Source: Micrococcales bacterium
Lineage (GTDB): Bacteria; Actinomycetota; Actinomycetes; S36-B12
DNA length: 10,197 nt
Assembly: GCA_002694095.1 (NCBI GenBank)
Contig: NZLD01000061.1
Coordinates: 21,109 to 31,305 of the forward strand
Direction of reading: 5' to 3'
Part shown: in pieces, positions 1 to 6,118 of the stretch
How positions within the stretch are numbered: the first letter of the stretch is position 1
Layout of the letters: every line of letters starts with the position of its first letter
Position numbers and translations under genes: made by a program
The notes under the pieces: generated by a model
Databases searched by the model: none
The model's input: the letters and a program-made list of their open reading frames with translations, nothing else
Told to the model about the DNA's origin: nothing

Positions 1-373
1 CTGACCGACCGGCGGTGGCAACCCGAGTGTCGGTCGGCTGGTCGACCAGGATCAGAAACTCGCCGTTCAGCTCCCGCACCAGGCCGCTGGTGCGGCGTGC
101 AACGTCGAGCACTTCGTCTTCCCGTGCGTCATCGAAGATGGGTTGAAACATGAAGGTTCCCGCGGTGGATAGACCGCGGGATTCGAGTTCTGGTCCGAGA
201 ATCTGCGGGTCTTCGGGCAAGTAGCCGACCGGACCCAATTCGAGAGTGTCGACACCGCTTGCCTCGATCTCGTCCAGCACCCGATTCCATGCAGGGTTGC
301 GTGGGTTATCGGCGAAATCGACTCCCCAGGTGGTCGGGGACGCGGCGAGACGAATGTTCGCAAGCGTCGTCAT
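1..373 (-). CDS. IolE-like sugar phosphate isomerase/epimerase (TIM barrel), 3' end cut by window
   Basis: This is the N-terminal 124 residues of a protein that runs off the left edge. The start is the ATG at 373-371, whose A-T-G-A overlaps the stop of the upstream dehydrogenase gene, so the two are translationally coupled. The visible protein begins MTTLANIRLAASPTTWGV and continues with the pattern typical of IolE/xylose-isomerase-like TIM barrels: GVDFADNP near residues 17-24, then WNRVLDEIEASGVDTLELGPVGYLP, and a later LILVD strand followed by ATAGR. Relatives include inosose (2-keto-myo-inositol) dehydratase and a broad group of sugar isomerases, epimerases and dehydratases that need a divalent metal. 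The metal ligands would lie mostly beyond the window. Pairing with a short-chain dehydrogenase suggests catabolism of inositol or another polyol or sugar, where the dehydrogenase makes a keto-sugar for this enzyme. The family call is fairly safe; the substrate is not known. Confidence 0.8.
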   Translation of the reverse strand, partial: MTTLANIRLAASPTTWGVDFADNPRNPAWNRVLDEIEASGVDTLELGPVGYLPEDPQILGPELESRGLSTAGTFMFQPIFDDAREDEVLDVARRTSGLVRELNGEFLILVDQPTDTRVATAGRS

Positions 374-1125
374 TTGGCCGTCCACCCTCCATCGACGAGG
401 AGGCTCGTTCCGGTGGTGGAGTTCGCCAGATTGCTCGCCAGAAATGCGACGGCGTTGGCCACGTCGCGTGTCGTCGCCATGTGTCCTTGAGGAATGCTCG
501 ACATTACGTACTCCCGCTGCTCAGGTGCCGCGAGGTACTGCGCCGTCAACTCCGTCTCGACGAACGTTGGAGCGACCGCATTTACCCGCCATCCCTCTGC
601 AGCCAGTTCGACCGCCATCGCCTTCGTCATACCTTCAACGGCGTGTTTGCTGGCGCAGTAGGCGACGCGATGGTGTGCACCCACGTGGCCCATCTGGGAT
701 GTGATGTTGATGATGCACCCCGACGACGCCGTCGTGCGACGGGCCCGAACAAAAGCGCGCGACGCCCAGAAAACGCCGGAAACATTCGCTTCCATCATCG
801 AGTCGTAGTCCGCTTCGGGGATGTCGGTGAAGGGTCCCGGTGAGTTCATGCCCGCAGCATTCACGAGTACGGATGCATCAGCCCATCCGTCAATGGCGTC
901 GGTCAGGCCCAAACGGTCGCGAAGATCGACAACAGCTGTTTCGACACTCGCAGCGGCGTCTTGCACATCAGCCGCAATCCTCGCTAACCGCTCCGAGTCG
1001 CGCCCGATCATCCGAAGACCAGCGCCTCGTTCCGCCAATTCCTCACAGATGGCCGCGCCTATGCCACCAGAGGCGCCGACGACGATCGCCACCTGACCCG
1101 CAAACCACTGCTCCCGATCGCGCAC
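370..1125 (-). CDS. short-chain dehydrogenase/reductase (classical SDR), substrate unknown
   Basis: A 251-residue NAD(P)-dependent oxidoreductase of classical SDR size. From the chosen start the motifs are: dinucleotide-binding GASGGIG at 17-23, NAAG at 89-92, structural Asn114, catalytic Ser143 in NITSQMG, and Tyr156-x-x-x-Lys160 in AYCASK. The C-terminal LLVDGGW is also typical. The frame stays open upstream to an ATG at 1281, but that would overlap the glycosylase gene and add about 50 residues without SDR character. The GTG at 1125 is preferred because GGAAAG lies 8 bases upstream; a GTG at 1131 is the alternative. The gene overlaps the following IolE-like gene by ATGA, so the two form a unit, probably oxidising a sugar or polyol to a keto-sugar. 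A 100-base gap separates it from the glycosylase gene, and the spacer shows no promoter I can defend. Confidence 0.88.
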   Translation of the reverse strand: MRDREQWFAGQVAIVVGASGGIGAAICEELAERGAGLRMIGRDSERLARIAADVQDAAASVETAVVDLRDRLGLTDAIDGWADASVLVNAAGMNSPGPFTDIPEADYDSMMEANVSGVFWASRAFVRARRTTASSGCIINITSQMGHVGAHHRVAYCASKHAVEGMTKAMAVELAAEGWRVNAVAPTFVETELTAQYLAAPEQREYVMSSIPQGHMATTRDVANAVAFLASNLANSTTGTSLLVDGGWTAK

Positions 1126-1225
1126 GTCCACTTCTTTCCGCTCTACTACTGTCCGCTTTACGACTCCCGACGAGGCGCGGGGCGCGACTGCTCCCGCTGT
1201 GTGATCGTATCGGCCATCCGTATTG

Positions 1226-1966
1226 CTATTTGGGCTCTTGGCTTTCCTCAAGGCAGCGTTGAGCCTGGATGAAGACTCCATCGAGCATGTCTTCGGTCAA
1301 TCGTCCGGTGAAGGTGTTCTGCTGACTCGGGTGGTAGCTGCCGATAACCCTGATCGCTGCCGGATCGGTAACCGAAAAGGACGAGCCGTGACCGAAGGCT
1401 GGGCGGGGACGAGAGATCGCGCAGCCGGCGTGGGCGAGTGCGTCGATCGTGGCCTGCCAAGCAATGCCACCGAGCGCGACCACGGCGCGAAGGTCGGGGA
1501 GTAGTAGTTCTGCTTCTCGCCGCAGCCACTGACGGCAGGTGTGCTTCTCCGCGGTTGTTGGCTTGTTGTCGGGTGGTGCGCAGTGCACGGCCGCGGTGAT
1601 GCGAACCTCTGCCAGGTGCTGTCCGTCGTCTCGGTGCGTCGAGGTTGGCTGCGATGCCAGGCCGGTTCTGTGCAAGGAGGCATACAGCCAGTCTCCGCTG
1701 CGATCTCCGGTGAACATCCGGCCCGTGCGATTGGCGCCGTGGGCTCCGGGCGCGAGGCCGACGATCCAGATCCGAGGTTGTCTCGAGCCGAATCCCGGCA
1801 CCGGGCCGCCCCAGTAGACCTCATCGCGATAGGCGGCTCGCTTCTCGTGTGCTACTCGAGTGCACCACTCGCGCAGCCGGGGACATTCACCGCAATCGGT
1901 GACCTCTCGATCGAGCTCGTCGATCGAGGTGACCGACTCGATTCCATTAGCGAAGTCGCGAGTCAA
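1226..1966 (-). CDS. udgB: family 5 (UdgB-type) uracil-DNA glycosylase
   Basis: A base-excision repair enzyme that removes uracil, and in this family also other deaminated bases, from DNA. With the TTG start at 1966 it is 246 residues. Iron-sulfur cluster cysteines are visible at 25 and 28 (DCGECP), 129 (HCAPP) and 144 (HTC). Motif A is GLAPGAHG at 70-77, followed by NRTGRMFTGD, which is the family 5 form rather than the GEAPGE of family 4. Motif B is HPSQQN at 212-217, followed by TFTGRLT. The same frame is open to ATGs at 2020 and 2047, but these would overlap the hydrolase gene by 74 or 101 bases. TTG at 1966 overlaps it by only 20, although I see no good ribosome site in front, so the start is uncertain. 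A repair gene among carbohydrate genes is probably chance packing in a co-directional region. Function is confident. Confidence 0.9.
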   Translation of the reverse strand: MTRDFANGIESVTSIDELDREVTDCGECPRLREWCTRVAHEKRAAYRDEVYWGGPVPGFGSRQPRIWIVGLAPGAHGANRTGRMFTGDRSGDWLYASLHRTGLASQPTSTHRDDGQHLAEVRITAAVHCAPPDNKPTTAEKHTCRQWLRREAELLLPDLRAVVALGGIAWQATIDALAHAGCAISRPRPAFGHGSSFSVTDPAAIRVIGSYHPSQQNTFTGRLTEDMLDGVFIQAQRCLEESQEPK

Positions 1967-2627
1967 GGAAGTCGATACTGCGTTGCCAGGCGAGCGCAGC
2001 GTTGTCGGCCTGATAGACATCCGGACGGTCGTCGTTGAAGAAGGCATGCACCGAGTTCGGGTAGTCGACGACGCTTACCTCGCCACCAGCAGCGAGGATC
2101 GCCGCGGAGTATTCGGCGATGCGAGGACCGGCGTGGCCTTCGTCGGACTCCGCCTTGTGCACCAGGGCGGCCTTACCGGCGTAGGCATCCCACCGCGGGT
2201 GATAGTCCGGCCAGGGCATGGCCGGATAGAACGCAACCGCCGATGACACCGCGCCGACGGTGGGGGCGAGCAGCGACAACCCGCCACCCATACAGAAGCC
2301 GATGGAGCCGACGCTCGAACTCACAACCTCCGGGCGGGAGAGCAGATAGTCGGCTCCCGCGGCAAGGTCGGCTGCCGCCGCGTCGACCTGGAGCCCCATC
2401 ATCAGTTTCTCCGCCTCGTCGGGTTCGGTGGTTTCAATCCCGCGGTAGTGGTCCACCGCCATGGCAACGAAACCCGCCTCGGCCAGACGCTCCACGACGG
2501 ATTGAATGTGGGGAACCAACCCCCACCATTCCTGAACCACGAGCACCCCCGGGCCGCGTCCACCGTCCGGAACGGCGAGGAACCCCTCGACCGGTGCCCC
2601 ACTCACGTCCATCGAAACAACGGTCAT
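1947..2627 (-). CDS. dienelactone hydrolase family alpha/beta hydrolase
   Basis: A 226-residue alpha/beta hydrolase. The dienelactone hydrolase family opens lactones or cleaves esters using a Cys-Asp-His triad. The nucleophile elbow is GFCMGGG with Cys112, the acid is most likely Asp162 in ESDEGH, and the base is His194 in NSVHAF. Glu33 in VQEWWG matches the conserved Glu that activates the cysteine. Length matches the family. The frame is open to 2714, but AGGAGG sits 5 bases before the ATG at 2627, which is the better choice over ATG at 2630 (2 bases) and over starts that would overlap the binding-protein gene. True chlorocatechol-pathway dienelactone hydrolases sit with ring-cleavage genes; none are here, so the substrate is unknown. 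It follows the binding-protein gene after about 71 bases. Confidence 0.88.
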   Translation of the reverse strand: MTVVSMDVSGAPVEGFLAVPDGGRGPGVLVVQEWWGLVPHIQSVVERLAEAGFVAMAVDHYRGIETTEPDEAEKLMMGLQVDAAAADLAAGADYLLSRPEVVSSSVGSIGFCMGGGLSLLAPTVGAVSSAVAFYPAMPWPDYHPRWDAYAGKAALVHKAESDEGHAGPRIAEYSAAILAAGGEVSVVDYPNSVHAFFNDDRPDVYQADNAALAWQRSIDFLDSRLR

Positions 2628-2632
2628 CATGT

Positions 2633-2638
2633 CCTCCT
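2633..2638 (-). promoter_or_regulatory. ribosome binding site deciding the hydrolase start
   Basis: The minus strand reads AGGAGG here, a full Shine-Dalgarno match. It is 2 bases from one ATG (2630-2628) and 5 from the next (2627-2625). The spacing favours the second as the start of the dienelactone hydrolase gene. Confidence 0.75.
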
Positions 2639-2698
2639 CATCAACAGACGGCGATGTGTCGTGCTTTTGCGTCGGCGATAGGCGTACCCGCGCATGGA

Positions 2699-4144
2699 CT
2701 ACTGGGGCGGCCAAGCAGCGTCGATAGCCGCGAGGCTATCCGCTGTCGATTTCTGGTCGGCAAACCAGGCGGTCATCTGCTCGGGTAGCGCTCCCTCTCC
2801 TACAACGGCCGGCATGAGGTCAGATGCATCGAGGCGCACCGTGCTCTTCGGATCCGTGAGATACCCTGCGGTCATCTGCTCAATCGAGTCGACGGGGTAG
2901 GTATCCAATGGAACTCCGGTATTTGCCGACACCCATCCCCCGCGAGCAACTCTGCTCGTGTGAAATTCAGGGCTCGCCAGGTAAGTCTGGACTGCCTGCA
3001 CTTCCGGGCGGTCCGCGAAAGCGACTGCGAACAGTCCGTCACTGACCACCGGTTGCGGGAAGTCTGGGGTGACCTCGGGTAGGTAAAAGGCGTAGACGTC
3101 GCCCGTGGGCCCGACTTCGGTGTCTCCGTCCACACCTTCGCCAACTGTGCCCCACAGATCCTCCGCAGACGGCCCTTGTTGCAGCATTCCGCACTCACCG
3201 CTCGGAATTCCCACGCCGGCCTCCCCAACCGGGGTCACCGGAATGGTGCCGACATCGCCGTACCCGCCATTGACGTACCGAGGGTTCTTCATCCAGCCAG
3301 CAACGATGTCCATCGCGGCCCCGACCTCTGGTGAGGAAAATGGAAGGTCTCCCCCCACCCACTGGTCATACACGTCACTTCCAAAAAGACGCAGCATGAC
3401 CTGCGCCAGCCAGTCCGACGCAGGCCAGCCGGTGTCGCTTCCTGACTCCAAGCCACCGCACCATGGCGTGACTCCGTCCGCCACCATTTGGTCAGACAAG
3501 GCCCACATCTCATTCCACGTCGTGGGAATGGAGTAGCCCTTCTCGACGAAGACGCGTGGGGAGTACCACACGATCGACTTCATGGTGGATCCCACCGGCG
3601 CTGCATAGAAGGTGCCGTTGACAGTGCCGTAACTCTTCCAGACGGGGTTCCAGAACTGGGCCACCAAAGATTCTGTTGCGGCGGGGGCAGGTATCGGTCC
3701 ACCAGAGGCAACAAGTTTCGCAAGTGCGGCCGGTCGAGAGAGCCATGCGATGTCCGGAGCACCACCACTTTGGATCTCTGCCTCCAATTCTGCTGCTCCT
3801 TGATCACCGCCTTCGTAGGCAATATCGATACCTGTGCACTCCTCAAACTCCGCCCACGAATCTTCGAAGAGTTGCTGCTCGACAGGCGCGGTCGACCCCA
3901 CGATAGTGACGACGGTGCCGTCGTTACCCGCATAATCGGCGTACAGGTCACACAATGCATCCGGTCTGCCGTCTCCCTCATCCGTGGACGTCGGATCCGG
4001 AGCATCGGGGATACCTGCCGTCGGCGCTGCCGTGGCCTCTACATCGTCGCTCTCGCTCCCGAGGTTGTCACTTTGCCCACACGCAACAAGGAGTGCTCCC
4101 ACGGCAACCCCGAAAGCGAAAAGTCGCCACCTACCTTGGATCAT
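2699..4144 (-). CDS. lipoprotein substrate-binding protein of a sugar ABC importer (AglE-like)
   Basis: A 481-residue extracellular solute-binding protein, family 1. The N-terminus has a short basic stretch, a hydrophobic core and the lipobox LVAC with Cys22, so it should be lipid-anchored outside the membrane. A Thr/Pro/Asp/Glu-rich linker covers about 23-60. The mature lobe holds TIVGSTAPVEQQLFEDSWAE (79-98) and YGTVNGTFYAAPVG (162-175), followed by WYSP, PTTW and TPWCGGLESG (216-225). I recognise this series from alpha-glucoside binders of the AglE type. The start ATG is at 4144, and a longer N-terminus would spoil the signal peptide. No permease or ATPase gene follows: the next gene is a hydrolase and the one before is a sugar kinase, so the partner permeases must be elsewhere or lost. 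The class is secure and the ligand (maltose, trehalose, sucrose or similar) is inference; it might instead feed the neighbouring kinase. Confidence 0.9.
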   Translation of the reverse strand: MIQGRWRLFAFGVAVGALLVACGQSDNLGSESDDVEATAAPTAGIPDAPDPTSTDEGDGRPDALCDLYADYAGNDGTVVTIVGSTAPVEQQLFEDSWAEFEECTGIDIAYEGGDQGAAELEAEIQSGGAPDIAWLSRPAALAKLVASGGPIPAPAATESLVAQFWNPVWKSYGTVNGTFYAAPVGSTMKSIVWYSPRVFVEKGYSIPTTWNEMWALSDQMVADGVTPWCGGLESGSDTGWPASDWLAQVMLRLFGSDVYDQWVGGDLPFSSPEVGAAMDIVAGWMKNPRYVNGGYGDVGTIPVTPVGEAGVGIPSGECGMLQQGPSAEDLWGTVGEGVDGDTEVGPTGDVYAFYLPEVTPDFPQPVVSDGLFAVAFADRPEVQAVQTYLASPEFHTSRVARGGWVSANTGVPLDTYPVDSIEQMTAGYLTDPKSTVRLDASDLMPAVVGEGALPEQMTAWFADQKSTADSLAAIDAAWPPQ

Positions 4145-4241
4145 GCTTTCGGCCCTAGGTTCTCTTTAGCTATCTACGGGATGGGAGCTCTGTACGAGTC
4201 TAGATCAGCAACAAGTAAAAACGTCTCCATAGATTGCGGCA

Positions 4242-4293
4242 TTAGGCCTTAGGCAGTTCGGCCCGAGGGCCAACGGCGCTGAGCAGGGCCTAA
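4242..4293. repeat. nested inverted repeat between kinase and binding-protein genes
   Basis: The outer arms are TTAGGCC (4242-4248) and GGCCTAA (4287-4293), a perfect 7-base inverted pair whose right arm overlaps the kinase TAG stop at 4290-4292. Inside it, 4258-4263 and 4268-4273 form a second hairpin on the minus-strand RNA (TTGGCC, loop CTCG, GGCCGA with a G-U pair). It could be a weak terminator for the kinase operon or a protein-binding site before the binding-protein gene. There is no U tract, so a standard rho-independent terminator is not supported. The rest of the 145-base spacer (to 4145) has no promoter I can call firmly. Confidence 0.4.
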
Positions 4294-5843
4294 CCACCTA
4301 CTAGACGGTGGAGATCTCGAAAGCGCTTCTCTACGTCGTCGTACAGCCCTCGGTAAACCGCAAAGTACTCCATATAACGCTCATGATTCTCGGCAATCGG
4401 CTCACAGTGATCAAGGTGGCGGGCCCACTCGCGTGCTACACCGAAATCTGCCAGGACTCCCACGCCGACTCCGGCCAGAATCGCATCTCCCAATGGCGCG
4501 CCCCCCACTCCCTCTAATCGTGCTGTGGGGACCCCAAGGACGTCAGTAATGATGCGACGCCACACCGCACTCTGCGCTCCACCCTCGTTGAAGACCAACG
4601 GGTGGCGCACAGGAAGGCCCGTCTTCATCAGCGTTGAGAAGGAGTAGTACAACGCGTACGCGACACCTTCCATGAATGCACGAAGCACGTGTCCACGAGT
4701 GTGGTGAAGCGATAGCCCAAATACGACTCCTCGGGCTGAGGCATCCCATAAAGGTGACCGTTCGCCCATGAAGTAGGGCATCACTATGAGTCCGTCACTT
4801 CCAGGAGTGATGTCTCGCGCTTGGCTGGTCAGCAGCTCGTAGGCACTGATTCCCGTCAACCGCTCAGTCTCCAGCTCAATGCCCCCAAAGGTGTCGCGGA
4901 GGTACCGGAGAGTTTGACCACCGGTCGTCGTTACGGCTACCGCAGAGAATGTGTCTCCCGGTGAGGTGGTGTAAGGAATGTTGACCATCTGCAGCCCGTC
5001 CGGGTGACTGAGATAGTCCTCGCTTTGGTGAACAACGCCCAAAACCCCACACGTCCCAAGATTCAGTTGCATGTCGCCTGCTTCGATAGCGCCACCGGCA
5101 ATCCACCCAGCATTACAGTCAACCTGCCCACCCACCAACGGGGTTCCTGGCGCCAATCCAGTCTCGGCGGCAGCCGCTGTAGTAACAGCGCCGATTACGT
5201 CCACGCAATCACATACGTTGGGAATGAGAGTAGGAGGAATTCCGACACGCTCCAAGACATCGTGTCGAAACTCGCCACTTCGAATGTCGAAAGCGACGCC
5301 ATAAAAGACAGCAGCGCTTCGGTTGACCGCGAAAGTTGACGTCAAGCGGGCAGCAATGAAGCCATCAATTGTCAATGCTTTGTGGGTGGCAGCAAAAACA
5401 TCCGGCTTGTGATTCTTGAACCACAGGAGATTCACGATGCTGGGGTGATCTTCTATGCGATTTGCGGTTAAGTTTTCGATCAAGGAATCACCGAGCAGTG
5501 AGCGCGTGTGCTCAACTTCCTCGAGCGCCCGTCGGTCCATCAGATTCAGGGCAGGTGCAACTGGATTTCCGCTCTCATCAACCAAAACCATTGACGGAAG
5601 AGCACACGACAAGCCGACACCGGAGATATTGGAACTTGGCACTCCTGCTCGATCGAGAATCTCTGAAATCAATTGACACGTCACGGACCAGTAATTCTCC
5701 GGATCATGTTCCGACCATCCCGCAACAGGCACGAGGATCTCGTACTCACGGTAGGCGTACGCCAAGACCTCTCCCTGATCAGACATCAGGCAGGCTTTCG
5801 CTCCCCCGGTCCCGAAATCAATTCCGAGCAAGATGCCAGCCAT
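4290..5843 (-). CDS. FGGY family carbohydrate kinase (xylulokinase-like)
   Basis: A 517-residue ATP-dependent sugar or polyol kinase. The N-terminal actin-like ATPase lobe begins GIDFGTGGAK (7-16), the form typical of FGGY kinases. The likely catalytic base is Asp242 in GGQVDCNAG (matching the Asp of xylulokinase GGGDN), followed by NLGTCG. Further on are GERSPLWDASARGVVFGL near 360-377, then the second FGGY signature ending NEGGAQSAVW (419-427), where the sugar and adenosine sites close. Length is normal for xylulo-, glycero-, erythritol- and related kinases. The ATG at 5843 follows the lipoyl gene stop by 2 bases, so it is the last gene of the aldolase-E1-lipoyl-kinase operon. In this setting it probably makes the phosphorylated substrate of the aldolase. 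The exact sugar cannot be read from the sequence. Confidence 0.9.
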   Translation of the reverse strand: MAGILLGIDFGTGGAKACLMSDQGEVLAYAYREYEILVPVAGWSEHDPENYWSVTCQLISEILDRAGVPSSNISGVGLSCALPSMVLVDESGNPVAPALNLMDRRALEEVEHTRSLLGDSLIENLTANRIEDHPSIVNLLWFKNHKPDVFAATHKALTIDGFIAARLTSTFAVNRSAAVFYGVAFDIRSGEFRHDVLERVGIPPTLIPNVCDCVDVIGAVTTAAAAETGLAPGTPLVGGQVDCNAGWIAGGAIEAGDMQLNLGTCGVLGVVHQSEDYLSHPDGLQMVNIPYTTSPGDTFSAVAVTTTGGQTLRYLRDTFGGIELETERLTGISAYELLTSQARDITPGSDGLIVMPYFMGERSPLWDASARGVVFGLSLHHTRGHVLRAFMEGVAYALYYSFSTLMKTGLPVRHPLVFNEGGAQSAVWRRIITDVLGVPTARLEGVGGAPLGDAILAGVGVGVLADFGVAREWARHLDHCEPIAENHERYMEYFAVYRGLYDDVEKRFRDLHRLVGG

Positions 5844-5845
5844 GG

Positions 5846-6100
5846 TTACTCAGGGACTTCCTCGTCGACTTCTCCTACATACGCAATGACCGTTCCGGCC
5901 GGCACTGTCTCCCCCGCGGGAACGACAATCTTCCGCACTACTCCATCGGCGACACTTTCCACGTCGGTCTGCGCCTTGTCAGTCTCGACGATGAATAGTG
6001 GTTGACCCATCTCAACTTCATCCCCTTCACTAACGTGCCACGCTTCGATATATCCCTCATCCGTCGTTTGCCCTAGCTTCGGCATCAGAATCTCTTCCAC
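5846..6100 (-). CDS. stand-alone lipoyl (biotinyl/lipoyl) carrier domain protein
   Basis: An 84-residue protein that is a complete single lipoyl domain and nothing else. It starts VEEILMPKLGQTTDEG and carries IVETDKAQTDVES, with the lipoyl-lysine at position 42 in the beta-turn DKA, then the C-terminal half VVPAGETVPAGTVIAYVGE. In pyruvate, acetoin and 2-oxoacid dehydrogenases this domain is the N-terminus of E2, which also has a subunit-binding domain and an acyltransferase domain; both are absent. The gene ends cleanly and the kinase gene starts 2 bases later, so this looks like a purpose-built carrier, not decay. The start is GTG at 6100 with GGAG 5 bases before it; the gene lies 18 bases after the E1 stop. 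It presumably takes the acyl group from the E1. Biotinylation is possible, but the E1 neighbour and the lack of an MKM motif argue for lipoate. Confidence 0.88.
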   Translation of the reverse strand: MEEILMPKLGQTTDEGYIEAWHVSEGDEVEMGQPLFIVETDKAQTDVESVADGVVRKIVVPAGETVPAGTVIAYVGEVDEEVPE

Positions 6101-6118
6101 ATGTTCTCCTTTAGATTC

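Noticed and set aside
1126..1281. Longer SDR starting at the ATG at 1281
   Set aside because: It would add about 52 residues without SDR features and overlap the glycosylase gene; the GTG at 1125 with GGAAAG gives a normal 251-residue SDR.
2243..2788. 181-codon plus-strand frame spanning the hydrolase/binding-protein junction
   Set aside because: Low-complexity Arg/Pro-rich translation, antisense to the hydrolase gene, no family resemblance.
3488..4252. 254-codon open frame on the plus strand opposite the binding-protein gene
   Set aside because: It has no recognisable motif and lies antisense to a well-supported lipoprotein gene; open antisense frames are common in G+C-rich DNA.
4145..4289. 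Promoter of the binding-protein gene
   Set aside because: TTGTTG and TAGATA-like hexamers exist, but no pair has acceptable spacing, so I do not call one.
5846..6100. Lipoyl gene as the remnant of a broken E2
   Set aside because: The domain is complete and ends at a proper stop, and an intact kinase gene begins 2 bases later, leaving no room for a decayed E2 core.
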